Position numbers and translations under genes: made by a program | Notes under the pieces: model-generated | What the model saw: only the letters and a program-made list of their open reading frames with translations | Told to the model about the DNA's origin: nothing | Databases searched by the model: none | Part shown: piece after piece, positions 25,770 through 33,222 of the stretch | How the letters are laid out: the number at the start of each line of letters is the position of its first letter | How positions within the stretch are numbered: the stretch's first letter is position 1 | Source of the DNA: Arthrobacter sp. MYb229 | Lineage (GTDB): Bacteria; Actinomycetota; Actinomycetes; Actinomycetales; Micrococcaceae | NCBI RefSeq assembly: GCF_002975405.1 | Contig: NZ_PCPS01000001.1 | Location: forward strand, 1,054,001 to 1,118,000 | Length of the DNA: 64,000 nt | Reading direction: 5' to 3'

Positions 25770-26834
25770 ATGCCTTCACTTCTGCCTGCTAGATTGCTGC
25801 GCACCCGTCGAGTCGCGCAACGTAGGCGGCGTGTAATTTCGGCTCTGCAACGCCAGAGCTTCAGCCTCGATCAGCGTCAGCGAGATCTCGTCCAACTGCT
25901 GAGTCAAAAGTTTGCAAACCCGTCGGCTCAAGCCACACGTGGCGTCTACGTTTATGGTCCGCCGGGACGTGGCAAGTCGATGCTGCTAGACGCTTTCTGC
26001 GCGGATCTGGATCAGACCGTCACCGCGCGCTACCACTTCCATGAGTTCTTCCGGGCGATCAACAAGCCAGGCGAGCATGCCGAGAAGCAGAGCCTTGGCT
26101 CGGTTTTTGCGCAGGGGTTGGAGCGTGAACTGACCGGCATCAAAATATTGCTGTTCGATGAGTTCCATTGCGTTGAACCAGGTGATGCCATGTTCATGGC
26201 CAAACTCGTCAGCTACTGCCAAGAACATGAAATTTTCCTGGTTACGACCTCGAATTACGAGCCAGAGAAGCTTCTGGATGACGAGTACTTCCACCATCTC
26301 GCGGAGCCCACCATTGAGCTAATTCGTTCAACTTTTGATGTCTTCGAGCTGGATGCAGCCGTGGATTACCGCACGCTAGCGGCACCGGCTGGAATGCGTC
26401 GCGAAGGCTACCGCGCTGGCACGCTCAACCCGGGGTACTCCCCTATTGACGAATCAGATTTTGATGTGCACATTGAGGTTGGCTACGACAAAATCGGCCC
26501 CGCTAGATACCGCGGAGCAACCATTGAAATTTCTTTTGACCAGCTCTGCCGCACCCGCCGGAATACCGCGGACTACCTCGCCCTCGCCTCCCGATTCAGC
26601 TGCTGGCACATCACCTCGGTACCCTCAAGCCAGGCCATGCCAATGGACGAGGAACGGCGTTTCGCCAACCTCATAGACGTGTTCTATGACCGGGACCTGG
26701 AGGTGCACCTTTACACCCAAGATCGATTAGAACATCTGGGACACAGGCTGCACGACACAGAACGCGCCCGGCTCGAGTCGCGTTTGGCGCAATTGCAATA
26801 TTCAGAAGAAGCGACTGATCGGATCACCCAGTGA
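25770..26834 (+). CDS. zapE: ZapE-like (AFG1 family) AAA ATPase
   Basis: A 354-residue P-loop ATPase with Walker A GPPGRGKSM, Walker B ILLFDEFHC and a sensor region VTTSNYEPEKLL, the order typical of AFG1/ZapE proteins. In E. coli ZapE interacts with the division ring; the role in actinobacteria is not settled. GGGAAG lies 8 bases before the start. It overlaps def by 4 bases (GTGA), making zapE-def-rlmA a coupled set. Confidence 0.88.
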   Translation: MPSLLPARLLRTRRVAQRRRRVISALQRQSFSLDQRQRDLVQLLSQKFANPSAQATRGVYVYGPPGRGKSMLLDAFCADLDQTVTARYHFHEFFRAINKPGEHAEKQSLGSVFAQGLERELTGIKILLFDEFHCVEPGDAMFMAKLVSYCQEHEIFLVTTSNYEPEKLLDDEYFHHLAEPTIELIRSTFDVFELDAAVDYRTLAAPAGMRREGYRAGTLNPGYSPIDESDFDVHIEVGYDKIGPARYRGATIEISFDQLCRTRRNTADYLALASRFSCWHITSVPSSQAMPMDEERRFANLIDVFYDRDLEVHLYTQDRLEHLGHRLHDTERARLESRLAQLQYSEEATDRITQ

Positions 26835-27475
26835 ATGACCGCAAAGTTCTAGATGCCAAAGACCTCACCGATCTGGTGGTGGGGATCTTGGCAGAGTCCA
26901 AGGATCAAGTAGTCCCGATAGTCCAGCTGGGGCACCCGGTACTGCGCCAACAAGCTCAGCACTACGCGGGTCAGCTGCCCGCAGAGCTTCTCAACGAACT
27001 GCTGGCGGTCATGCGAGCGACCATGTACGCCGCTCCCGGGGTTGGGCTCGCAGCGCCGCAGATCGGCATCCCCTTGCAGATTGCGGTGCTCGAAGACTTG
27101 TACCCGATCGACGAGGAATCTGCTGCGCTACGCGAACGCACTCCCTTGGAATATCTGGAAATCTTCAATCCCAGCTATCGTGCAGCCGGTAAGCGCGAGG
27201 CGGTCTTCTATGAGGGCTGCCTGTCTTTCGAAGGATTCCAAGCTGTAGTTCATCGCCCCGCAGAGATCATCTCTAGTTACAGTGACCGCGAGGGATCAAT
27301 GGTCACCCGTGAATTCTCTGGTTGGCAAGCACGAATTGTGCAACATGAAACGGATCACCTAGCGGGCACCGTCTACATCGACAAGGCGCTCACGCGTTCA
27401 CTGATCGGCGAAACCGAACTGTACCGCTACCCAGGACTTGATCTGGGCCAGGCCCGAGAAGAGCTGAAATTCTAA
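26831..27475 (+). CDS. def: Peptide deformylase
   Basis: A 214-residue enzyme that removes the formyl group from new proteins. All three active-site motifs are present: GVGLAAPQIG, EGCLSFEG and HETDHLAG (zinc ligands Cys and two His). The N-terminal region is longer than in minimal deformylases, common in actinobacteria. It starts at a GTG within the zapE stop and ends overlapping the rlmA start by one base. Confidence 0.95.
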   Translation: MNDRKVLDAKDLTDLVVGILAESKDQVVPIVQLGHPVLRQQAQHYAGQLPAELLNELLAVMRATMYAAPGVGLAAPQIGIPLQIAVLEDLYPIDEESAALRERTPLEYLEIFNPSYRAAGKREAVFYEGCLSFEGFQAVVHRPAEIISSYSDREGSMVTREFSGWQARIVQHETDHLAGTVYIDKALTRSLIGETELYRYPGLDLGQAREELKF

Positions 27476-28323
27476 TGTCGAATAGCACCACGGTCCTGTG
27501 CCCGGTCTGCGATCAGTCCCTGGTCCTATCCACCGAGCCGCGACGCAGCCTGAACTGCCCGGACGGACACCGTTTTGATGCGGCTAGGCAAGGGTATTTC
27601 AACTTCTTAACTGGCCGCGGGACAAACTTCATCGAAGATACTGGGCCAATGGTCAACGCCCGCGAGAACTTCCAGAACCAAGGGCACTACGCGCCCTTGG
27701 CGAAGGAGCTCAGTGCTTCCATTGCCGGACACCATCCAGAGAACAAGCTTGACGTGCTCGACGCCGGCGCCGGAACTGGCTACTACCTGGGCGAAATGAT
27801 CGCTTCGGCATCCGCAGCCGAGGTTGACGCGCTGGCCTTGGACATTTCACGCTATGCCATGCGGAGGGCGGCGAAACTGCCACATACGCTGGCCATGGTG
27901 TGGGATGTCTGGCGTCGCCTACCGTCGGCAGATCAATCGCGGGACGTGGTCCTGAACTGCTTTGCCCCACATAATCCAGCAGAGTTTCAGCGCGTCCTAC
28001 GCAAACGCGGTGTCTGCTTGGTGGTCACCGCGGCGCAGGACCATCTGCAAGAGATCCGTGAGTCATTGGGAATGCTTGGGATCGCAGAAAACAAAGAGGC
28101 ATCATTAATCGAAAAGTTCGGTGCCGCGGGATTGCGGCACCAGCAGTCGACAAACTTGAGCTATGCGATGGACCTGCAGACCAGCGACCTGTTCAACTTG
28201 GCCTTCATGGGACCGGCAGGACATCACCTCTCCCCCGAGGATTTACGCGCTAAGACCGAATCCCTCGGAGCGCAAAGAGTCAACGCATCCTTTGGAGTAC
28301 ATATATTCGTCCGCGAAGGCTAG
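27475..28323 (+). CDS. rlmA: 23S rRNA (guanine-N1)-methyltransferase, RlmA family
   Basis: A 282-residue SAM-dependent methyltransferase. The N-terminal zinc site is CPVC followed by CPDGH, then RQGYFNFLTG, and the SAM motif LDVLDAGAGTGYYL. This matches RlmA/TlrB enzymes, which methylate G745 or G748 of 23S rRNA and can affect macrolide sensitivity. Which position is methylated cannot be told here. The ATG overlaps the def stop (TAATG). Confidence 0.9.
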   Translation: MSNSTTVLCPVCDQSLVLSTEPRRSLNCPDGHRFDAARQGYFNFLTGRGTNFIEDTGPMVNARENFQNQGHYAPLAKELSASIAGHHPENKLDVLDAGAGTGYYLGEMIASASAAEVDALALDISRYAMRRAAKLPHTLAMVWDVWRRLPSADQSRDVVLNCFAPHNPAEFQRVLRKRGVCLVVTAAQDHLQEIRESLGMLGIAENKEASLIEKFGAAGLRHQQSTNLSYAMDLQTSDLFNLAFMGPAGHHLSPEDLRAKTESLGAQRVNASFGVHIFVREG

Positions 28324-28426
28324 AAAATACCCCAAAATGACTACCGCTTTTCTTGTCTCATTACGGCAGAATGGAGCAAAGGCCACTCGCAATTGGCCCT
28401 TGCTCTTTTGAACAAAGGTGGATGCC

Positions 28427-28897
28427 ATGACAACGGCAGAATGGATTATCAGCAATGCCTGGGTCATTTGGCTCGCGCTATTCCTGCTGTTGGCCATAAT
28501 TGAAATGATCTCGCTGGATCTTTACTTCGTCATGCTTGGCGTAGGCGCGTTGGGCGGTGTCGCCGTAGCGCTTTTCGACGGACCTATCTGGTTGCAAGTA
28601 GTCGTTTTCTGTTTAATGTCGCTGTTGATGATCTTCTTGGTCAGGCCGGTTGCCATTAAGCACCTGAAGAAATCGCCCGAAGGCTTCCGAACGAATATTG
28701 AGCGCTTGATCGGACAGGATGCGCTGATTCTGGAACCTACATCGCGTCTGTCCGGATCTGCAAAAATTGCCGGTGAAATCTGGACCGCCCGAGCCGAAGC
28801 GAATGCGGCGACCATGTCGCCAGGTTCCTACGCGGTAGTCAGCCGCATCCAGGGCGCCACCGCGTACCTCAACCCCGCGCCGAAAGACGAAGCCTAG
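28427..28897 (+). CDS. NfeD-family membrane protein
   Basis: A 156-residue protein with about three hydrophobic helices (residues 9-70) and a C-terminal OB-like domain (LIGQDALILEPTSRLSGSAK). This matches NfeD, which is encoded next to SPFH/band-7 proteins, as here (gap about 55 bases). An alternative GTG start is at 28418. The pair is thought to act on membrane organisation or quality control. Confidence 0.88.
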   Translation: MTTAEWIISNAWVIWLALFLLLAIIEMISLDLYFVMLGVGALGGVAVALFDGPIWLQVVVFCLMSLLMIFLVRPVAIKHLKKSPEGFRTNIERLIGQDALILEPTSRLSGSAKIAGEIWTARAEANAATMSPGSYAVVSRIQGATAYLNPAPKDEA

Positions 28898-28952
28898 CTT
28901 CGCCACGGTTTAACCCCTCCATTACTACGCACTAGGAAAGAGAGTACACACC

Positions 28953-29882
28953 ATGCAAAATGGATTTGGCACGACAATTGTACTTGTCGTCCTGGCGATC
29001 TTCGTGATCGTTGTTCTGTTGCGCAGTGTTCGTATCGTGCCGCAAGCACGCGCTGGCATTGTGGAACGTCTCGGCAAATACAATCGAACCCTCAACCCGG
29101 GGCTGACGCTACTGATCCCATTCGTGGATCGACTGCTGCCAATGCTTGATCTGCGTGAGCAGGTTGTTTCCTTCCCACCGCAGCCGGTGATTACCGAAGA
29201 CAACCTCGTGGTCTCGATCGATACCGTGATCTACTACCAGATCACCGAACCACGCGCCGCCACCTACGAAATCGCTAATTACATTCAGGCGGTAGAGCAG
29301 CTCACCACCACCACGCTTCGTAACGTCGTCGGTGGCTTGAACCTGGAAGAGGCTTTGACCAGCCGCGACCAGATCAACGGCCAGCTGCGTGGTGTCTTGG
29401 ACGAAGCTACCGGCAAATGGGGCATTCGTGTCTCTCGCGTCGAGCTGAAGGCCATCGATCCACCCATCTCGATCCAGGATTCGATGGAGAAGCAGATGCG
29501 CGCGGATCGAGATCGCCGTGCGGCGATCCTGACCGCCGAAGGCGTCAAGCAGTCCTCGATCCTGACCGCCGAAGGCCAGCGCCAGTCTTCGATCCTGAAG
29601 GCCGAAGGTGATGCCCAGGCATCGATCTTGCGCGCAGATGGCGAATCCCAAGCCATTCAGAAGGTCTTCGATGCAATTCACGCCGGTAAGCCGGATTCCG
29701 AATTGCTCGCGTACCAGTACCTGCAGACCTTGCCGAAACTGGCCGAGGGTACGAGCAACACGCTCTGGGTTATCCCTAGCGAGCTGACCGAGGCCTTGAA
29801 GGGTATTGGCGGCGCGTTCAGCAACAGCCAGAACCCGGGCGAAGGACCGGTAGAGCCGCCAAAAAACAACTCGGGAATCTAA
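28953..29882 (+). CDS. SPFH/band-7 membrane protein (QmcA-like)
   Basis: A 309-residue protein with one N-terminal helix, then an SPFH domain (VPQARAGIVERLGKYNRTL, YYQITEPRAATYEI, VGGLNLEEALTSR). A coiled-coil region follows with repeats of about 11-13 residues containing SILTAEG, SILKAEG and SILRADG. It is partnered with the NfeD gene before it and followed by a hairpin terminator. Confidence 0.92.
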   Translation: MQNGFGTTIVLVVLAIFVIVVLLRSVRIVPQARAGIVERLGKYNRTLNPGLTLLIPFVDRLLPMLDLREQVVSFPPQPVITEDNLVVSIDTVIYYQITEPRAATYEIANYIQAVEQLTTTTLRNVVGGLNLEEALTSRDQINGQLRGVLDEATGKWGIRVSRVELKAIDPPISIQDSMEKQMRADRDRRAAILTAEGVKQSSILTAEGQRQSSILKAEGDAQASILRADGESQAIQKVFDAIHAGKPDSELLAYQYLQTLPKLAEGTSNTLWVIPSELTEALKGIGGAFSNSQNPGEGPVEPPKNNSGI

Positions 29883-29915
29883 TTTCAGAGCATGTAGGGT
29901 GAAATATCATCAGTT

Positions 29916-29950
29916 CGATGGCGGGGTGCGCATGACGTACCCCGCCATCG
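29916..29950 (+). terminator. Terminator after the SPFH gene
   Basis: A perfect 12-bp stem (CGATGGCGGGGT and complement) with an 11-base loop lies 34 bases after the SPFH stop. No T-tract follows, so it may be a weak terminator. Confidence 0.6.
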
Positions 29951-30058
29951 ACGCGTATAATGGATGTTTTGGTGTCGCGAATATTCCCTGGGAATTATTT
30001 AGTGAGACCAATCGTTGGTACGTGTAGCGAATTCTTTAAAACACCGCGGAGGGAAATC

Positions 30059-30406
30059 ATGAGCGATCGCAGCCTACGAGGCATGCGCCTGGGTGCACAG
30101 AGCATGGAATCTGAGGCAGGTGTGGAGCCGGCTGCCCGTCAGCGTGTGGAGTACCGTACCGAAGAGGGCGAAGGTATTTTCATCGTCTTCGCAGCCGAAG
30201 CCGAAATTCCTGCCACTTGGCTCACCAAGAGCGGCAAAGAGGCAAAGCTGGTCCACGGCGAGGCCAACGCCCCTGAAGCAGCGAACGAAAAGCCGGTACG
30301 TACCCACTGGGACATGCTGCTAGAGCGTCGCAGCACGGAAGAACTTGAGAAGATCTTGGGCGACCGCCTGACCCACCTGCGCGTTTCGCGAGGCGAATCA
30401 GCGTAG
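30059..30406 (+). CDS. rbpA: RNA polymerase-binding protein RbpA
   Basis: A 115-residue actinobacterial transcription factor that stabilises the housekeeping sigma-RNA polymerase complex. The N-terminal tail (SDRSLRGMRLGAQSMESEAG), the core FAAEAEIPATW and the C-terminal sigma-binding helix region (RTHWDMLLERRS, LGDRLTHLRV) are all present. The core contains no Cys, so the zinc site known from Streptomyces RbpA is absent. The start at ATG 30059 follows CGGAGGG. Confidence 0.95.
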   Translation: MSDRSLRGMRLGAQSMESEAGVEPAARQRVEYRTEEGEGIFIVFAAEAEIPATWLTKSGKEAKLVHGEANAPEAANEKPVRTHWDMLLERRSTEELEKILGDRLTHLRVSRGESA

Positions 30407-30424
30407 TTTTCGAAGCTTCTGCAG

Positions 30425-30474
30425 AAAAGGGAGGCGGTTTCCAACTCATCGAGTTGGAAACCGCCTCCCTTTTT
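30425..30474. terminator. Bidirectional terminator between rbpA and the mannose synthase gene
   Basis: A perfect 23-bp stem (AAAAGGGAGGCGG ... CCGCCTCCCTTTTT) with a 3-base loop and T/A tracts on both sides separates two convergent genes. Confidence 0.9.
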
Positions 30475-30488
30475 CTATGCTCTTGGCG

Positions 30489-31217
30489 CTACTTCTTGGA
30501 AGTCAGTTTCTTCCAACGCGCGCCTAGTCCCCAACGGGTCACGTTCCACATTGCTTCGAACACGATGTTTCCGCTCATCTTCGAATCGCCAAGTTCACGT
30601 TCCACGAAAGTTACCGGAACCTCGACGATCTTCTTGCGCAGCATCGCCACACGGAAGGTCATGTCGACCTGGAATCCGTAGCCGCGGGACTCTACTGCGT
30701 CGAAATCGATCGCTTCGAGGGTGGTGCGCTTGAAGGCGCGGTATCCGGCGGTAATGTCGCGCAGCGGCAGGCCGAGCATGGTGCGAGCGTAGAAGCTGCC
30801 ACCGCGGGAGATCAGCTTGCGGTGCAGCGGCCAGTTGACGACCTCGCCGCCCTTGACCCAGCGTGAGCCGATGACGAGGTCGGCGCCGGCGGCGCTGGCC
30901 TCCAGCAGGCGTGGAAGCTGCTCAGGCATGTGCGAGCCATCGGCGTCCATTTCCACCAGCACGTCGTAGTCGCGTTCCAGCGCCCAGCGGAAGCCAGCGA
31001 TGTAGGCCGCGCCCAGGCCTTCCTTGCCGGTCCGGTGAAGTACGTGGACCGATGAGTCCTCGGCCGCGAACTTATCGGCAAGTTCACCGGTGCCGTCCGG
31101 GGAGTTATCGTCCACGATCAAAACATCCGAATCCGGAACGGCCTGTCGAAGACGCCCCACCGTCAGTGGGAGCGACTCCAATTCGTTATAAGTCGGAATG
31201 ATCGTAATGACGCGCAC
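30489..31217 (-). CDS. Polyprenol monophosphomannose synthase (GT2)
   Basis: A 242-residue GT2 glycosyltransferase, the soluble Dpm1/Ppm1-D2 type that makes polyprenyl-phospho-mannose for cell-envelope lipoglycans and protein mannosylation. Motifs: IPTYNELESLP, VDDNSPDG, DADGSHMPE and GSRWVKGG. No membrane domain is attached. AAAGGTG precedes the GTG start. The product could supply donor for GT87-type enzymes such as the one encoded near 2 kb (inference). Confidence 0.92.
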   Translation of the reverse strand: MRVITIIPTYNELESLPLTVGRLRQAVPDSDVLIVDDNSPDGTGELADKFAAEDSSVHVLHRTGKEGLGAAYIAGFRWALERDYDVLVEMDADGSHMPEQLPRLLEASAAGADLVIGSRWVKGGEVVNWPLHRKLISRGGSFYARTMLGLPLRDITAGYRAFKRTTLEAIDFDAVESRGYGFQVDMTFRVAMLRKKIVEVPVTFVERELGDSKMSGNIVFEAMWNVTRWGLGARWKKLTSKK

Positions 31218-31332
31218 GCGGCGGCACCTTTCTAGATATACAACAGAAGTTCCAACCTGCGGACAGGGCGGAGAGTAAAGCCAAATTCAAAGTATAGTCA
31301 CCCGGAAACCCGCAGCACTATTAGACACAGCA

Positions 31333-31402
31333 ATCCCCGGTGACTTCGGCCCAATCTCACATGCGCGAAGCGTGCGAAATGTTATCTAAGGTCACCGGGG
31401 AT
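31333..31402. other. Long-loop inverted repeat between the mannose synthase and amidohydrolase genes
   Basis: Perfect 12-bp arms ATCCCCGGTGAC (31333-31344) and GTCACCGGGGAT (31391-31402) around a 46-base loop. It lies in the 381-base intergenic region, which otherwise holds the promoter of the mannose synthase gene and shows no gene. It could terminate the amidohydrolase transcript or form a structured RNA. Confidence 0.4.
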
Positions 31403-31598
31403 CGCTATCGTACTGCGTCGTTTCGAACGCAATGCAGTGCATTACGATGAGGCGCTGTCCCCCAGCCTAGTCGTTCCCCTACCCCGGCTGTCAACCATAT
31501 GGTGACTACAATCTTCACTAAATCTATACTTGTCAAAGGCTAGATTTGTGATATTGAAGAACTTGCGGCAGTGGGGATTATGCTCAGGGCTAATTCCG

Positions 31599-33188
31599 CT
31601 AATCCAACCGGTCGAAGATCGTTACACCGGCACGCACGGTTCGCAAGCACAGCGGAATCTCTTCATCAACCACCGGAAGCATCGGCGTTCCCGCACGAGC
31701 ATCGGTACTCCAGGAACTAATTCGCTCATCCGGGGTCTGAATCGCCAATTCGGACGCGCTCCACACAGCGAACGTGGCCGGAGCGCCGATGACCAGCTGC
31801 CCGGCAAACGGGTTCAGCTCGCCCATCGCACGATAGGTCGAGCGGGTTTGGCCCATGAATCCGGCGCGAGCCGAAATACTTGCCTCCGGGTTGCTCATGG
31901 ACATGGCCGCGCGCACCACGGCCCAGCCACCGACCTCGGTGACCGGGGCGTCCGAGCCAAGCACCAGCGGAACGCCGCTGGAGAGCATGGCAGAAAGATT
32001 ATTCATCGTTGCCGAGCGCTCGCCCAGGCGTTGCTCGTACATGCCCTCAGGGCCGCCCCAGAGCGCGTCGAAGCCCGGCTGCATGGAGACGGTGATCGAG
32101 TAGGAAAGCAAGCGTGCACGAGTTGGCTCATCTACCATTTCCACATGTTCCAAGCGGTGCCGCGCCGACTGCAGCTTGGCGATGCCGATCCGCTGCGCCG
32201 CAGCATCAAAGCCCTCGAGCAGCAAGTCCAGGGCCGCATCGCCGATCACGTGGAAAGCCGCCTGGATCCCCTGCTCCGAGCAGGCAATCAGGTGTCCGGA
32301 GATCTGCTCGACGCTCAGATAGGCCTGGCCGCGGTGGCCGGGCTGATCGCTGTAGTCTTCACGCAAGAAGGCAGAGCGGCTGCCGAGGGAGCCGTCCACG
32401 CTCAGGTCTCCACCGAGGCCAAGCACCCGGCCCTGCGGGAAGGAACGCATCAGTTCATCGGCCTGTTCGGCGCTGTCCACCAGCTCGCCCCAGTATGCGT
32501 AGACCTGCGGCAAAGCCGAGAGGTCCGCGGCCAGCAGCTGGTCCAGCGCCGCACGGCCCTCGAGCTGCGGGGCGGCCATCTCCACGACCGTGGCAAAGCC
32601 ACGCGAGGCGTAGTGTTCCAAGGCCAGCTGCTGGAATTGTTCCACCGCTGGGCCTTGGGTCAGCAACGCCCGGCGTACCTCGTCGTGCTCGGCGCCGCGG
32701 ACAAGGCCGGAGTCGATGGAGCCCAGACCTAGCCGGTCCAGCAGCTCCCGGTTCACCAGGGCGCTGTGCACGTCGCGCCTGGACAGGTAATATGGCCGGC
32801 CAGCGGCGGCCGAGGTCAGATCGGTTTCGTTCGGAAGCGAAGGGTCGGACCACGCAGTTTCATCCCAGCCCTGGCCGACCACCACATCTTCAGCGGTTTT
32901 GGCGCGCTGCGCCAGCAGGCCCAGCAGTGCCGTGGCCGAGCCGGCGCCGGTCAGGTCCGCTCCCCCGAGGCTGCGGCCGAGGGCCGCCAAATGGGCATGG
33001 GACTCCACAAACGCCGGGGTCACCAAGGCGCCTTGAAGATCTATCACCCGATCGGCCTTCGCAGCATAACGGTCGGCGGCCTCTTCACCGCCCAGCCAGG
33101 CGACGGTATCCCCGTCGATGACCAGAGCCGTTGCGAAAGGATCGGCCGCGGAATAGATGGATCCATTGCGGTACAAGGTTAGTGCCAC
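31599..33188 (-). CDS. Amidohydrolase family 3 (YtcJ-like)
   Basis: A 529-residue metal-dependent hydrolase. The first metal motif is in VTPAFVESHAHLAALG, and later parts (GRVLGLGGDLSVDGSLGSR, AAFHVIGDAALDLLL, VLGSDAPVTEVG) fit the amidohydrolase_3 family. Substrate unknown. It is the last gene of a minus-strand block, 34 bases after helY. Confidence 0.88.
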   Translation of the reverse strand: MALTLYRNGSIYSAADPFATALVIDGDTVAWLGGEEAADRYAAKADRVIDLQGALVTPAFVESHAHLAALGRSLGGADLTGAGSATALLGLLAQRAKTAEDVVVGQGWDETAWSDPSLPNETDLTSAAAGRPYYLSRRDVHSALVNRELLDRLGLGSIDSGLVRGAEHDEVRRALLTQGPAVEQFQQLALEHYASRGFATVVEMAAPQLEGRAALDQLLAADLSALPQVYAYWGELVDSAEQADELMRSFPQGRVLGLGGDLSVDGSLGSRSAFLREDYSDQPGHRGQAYLSVEQISGHLIACSEQGIQAAFHVIGDAALDLLLEGFDAAAQRIGIAKLQSARHRLEHVEMVDEPTRARLLSYSITVSMQPGFDALWGGPEGMYEQRLGERSATMNNLSAMLSSGVPLVLGSDAPVTEVGGWAVVRAAMSMSNPEASISARAGFMGQTRSTYRAMGELNPFAGQLVIGAPATFAVWSASELAIQTPDERISSWSTDARAGTPMLPVVDEEIPLCLRTVRAGVTIFDRLD

Positions 33189-33222
33189 GAGTTATTTTCC
33201 TTTGCTCTCAAACCGGCTGCGA

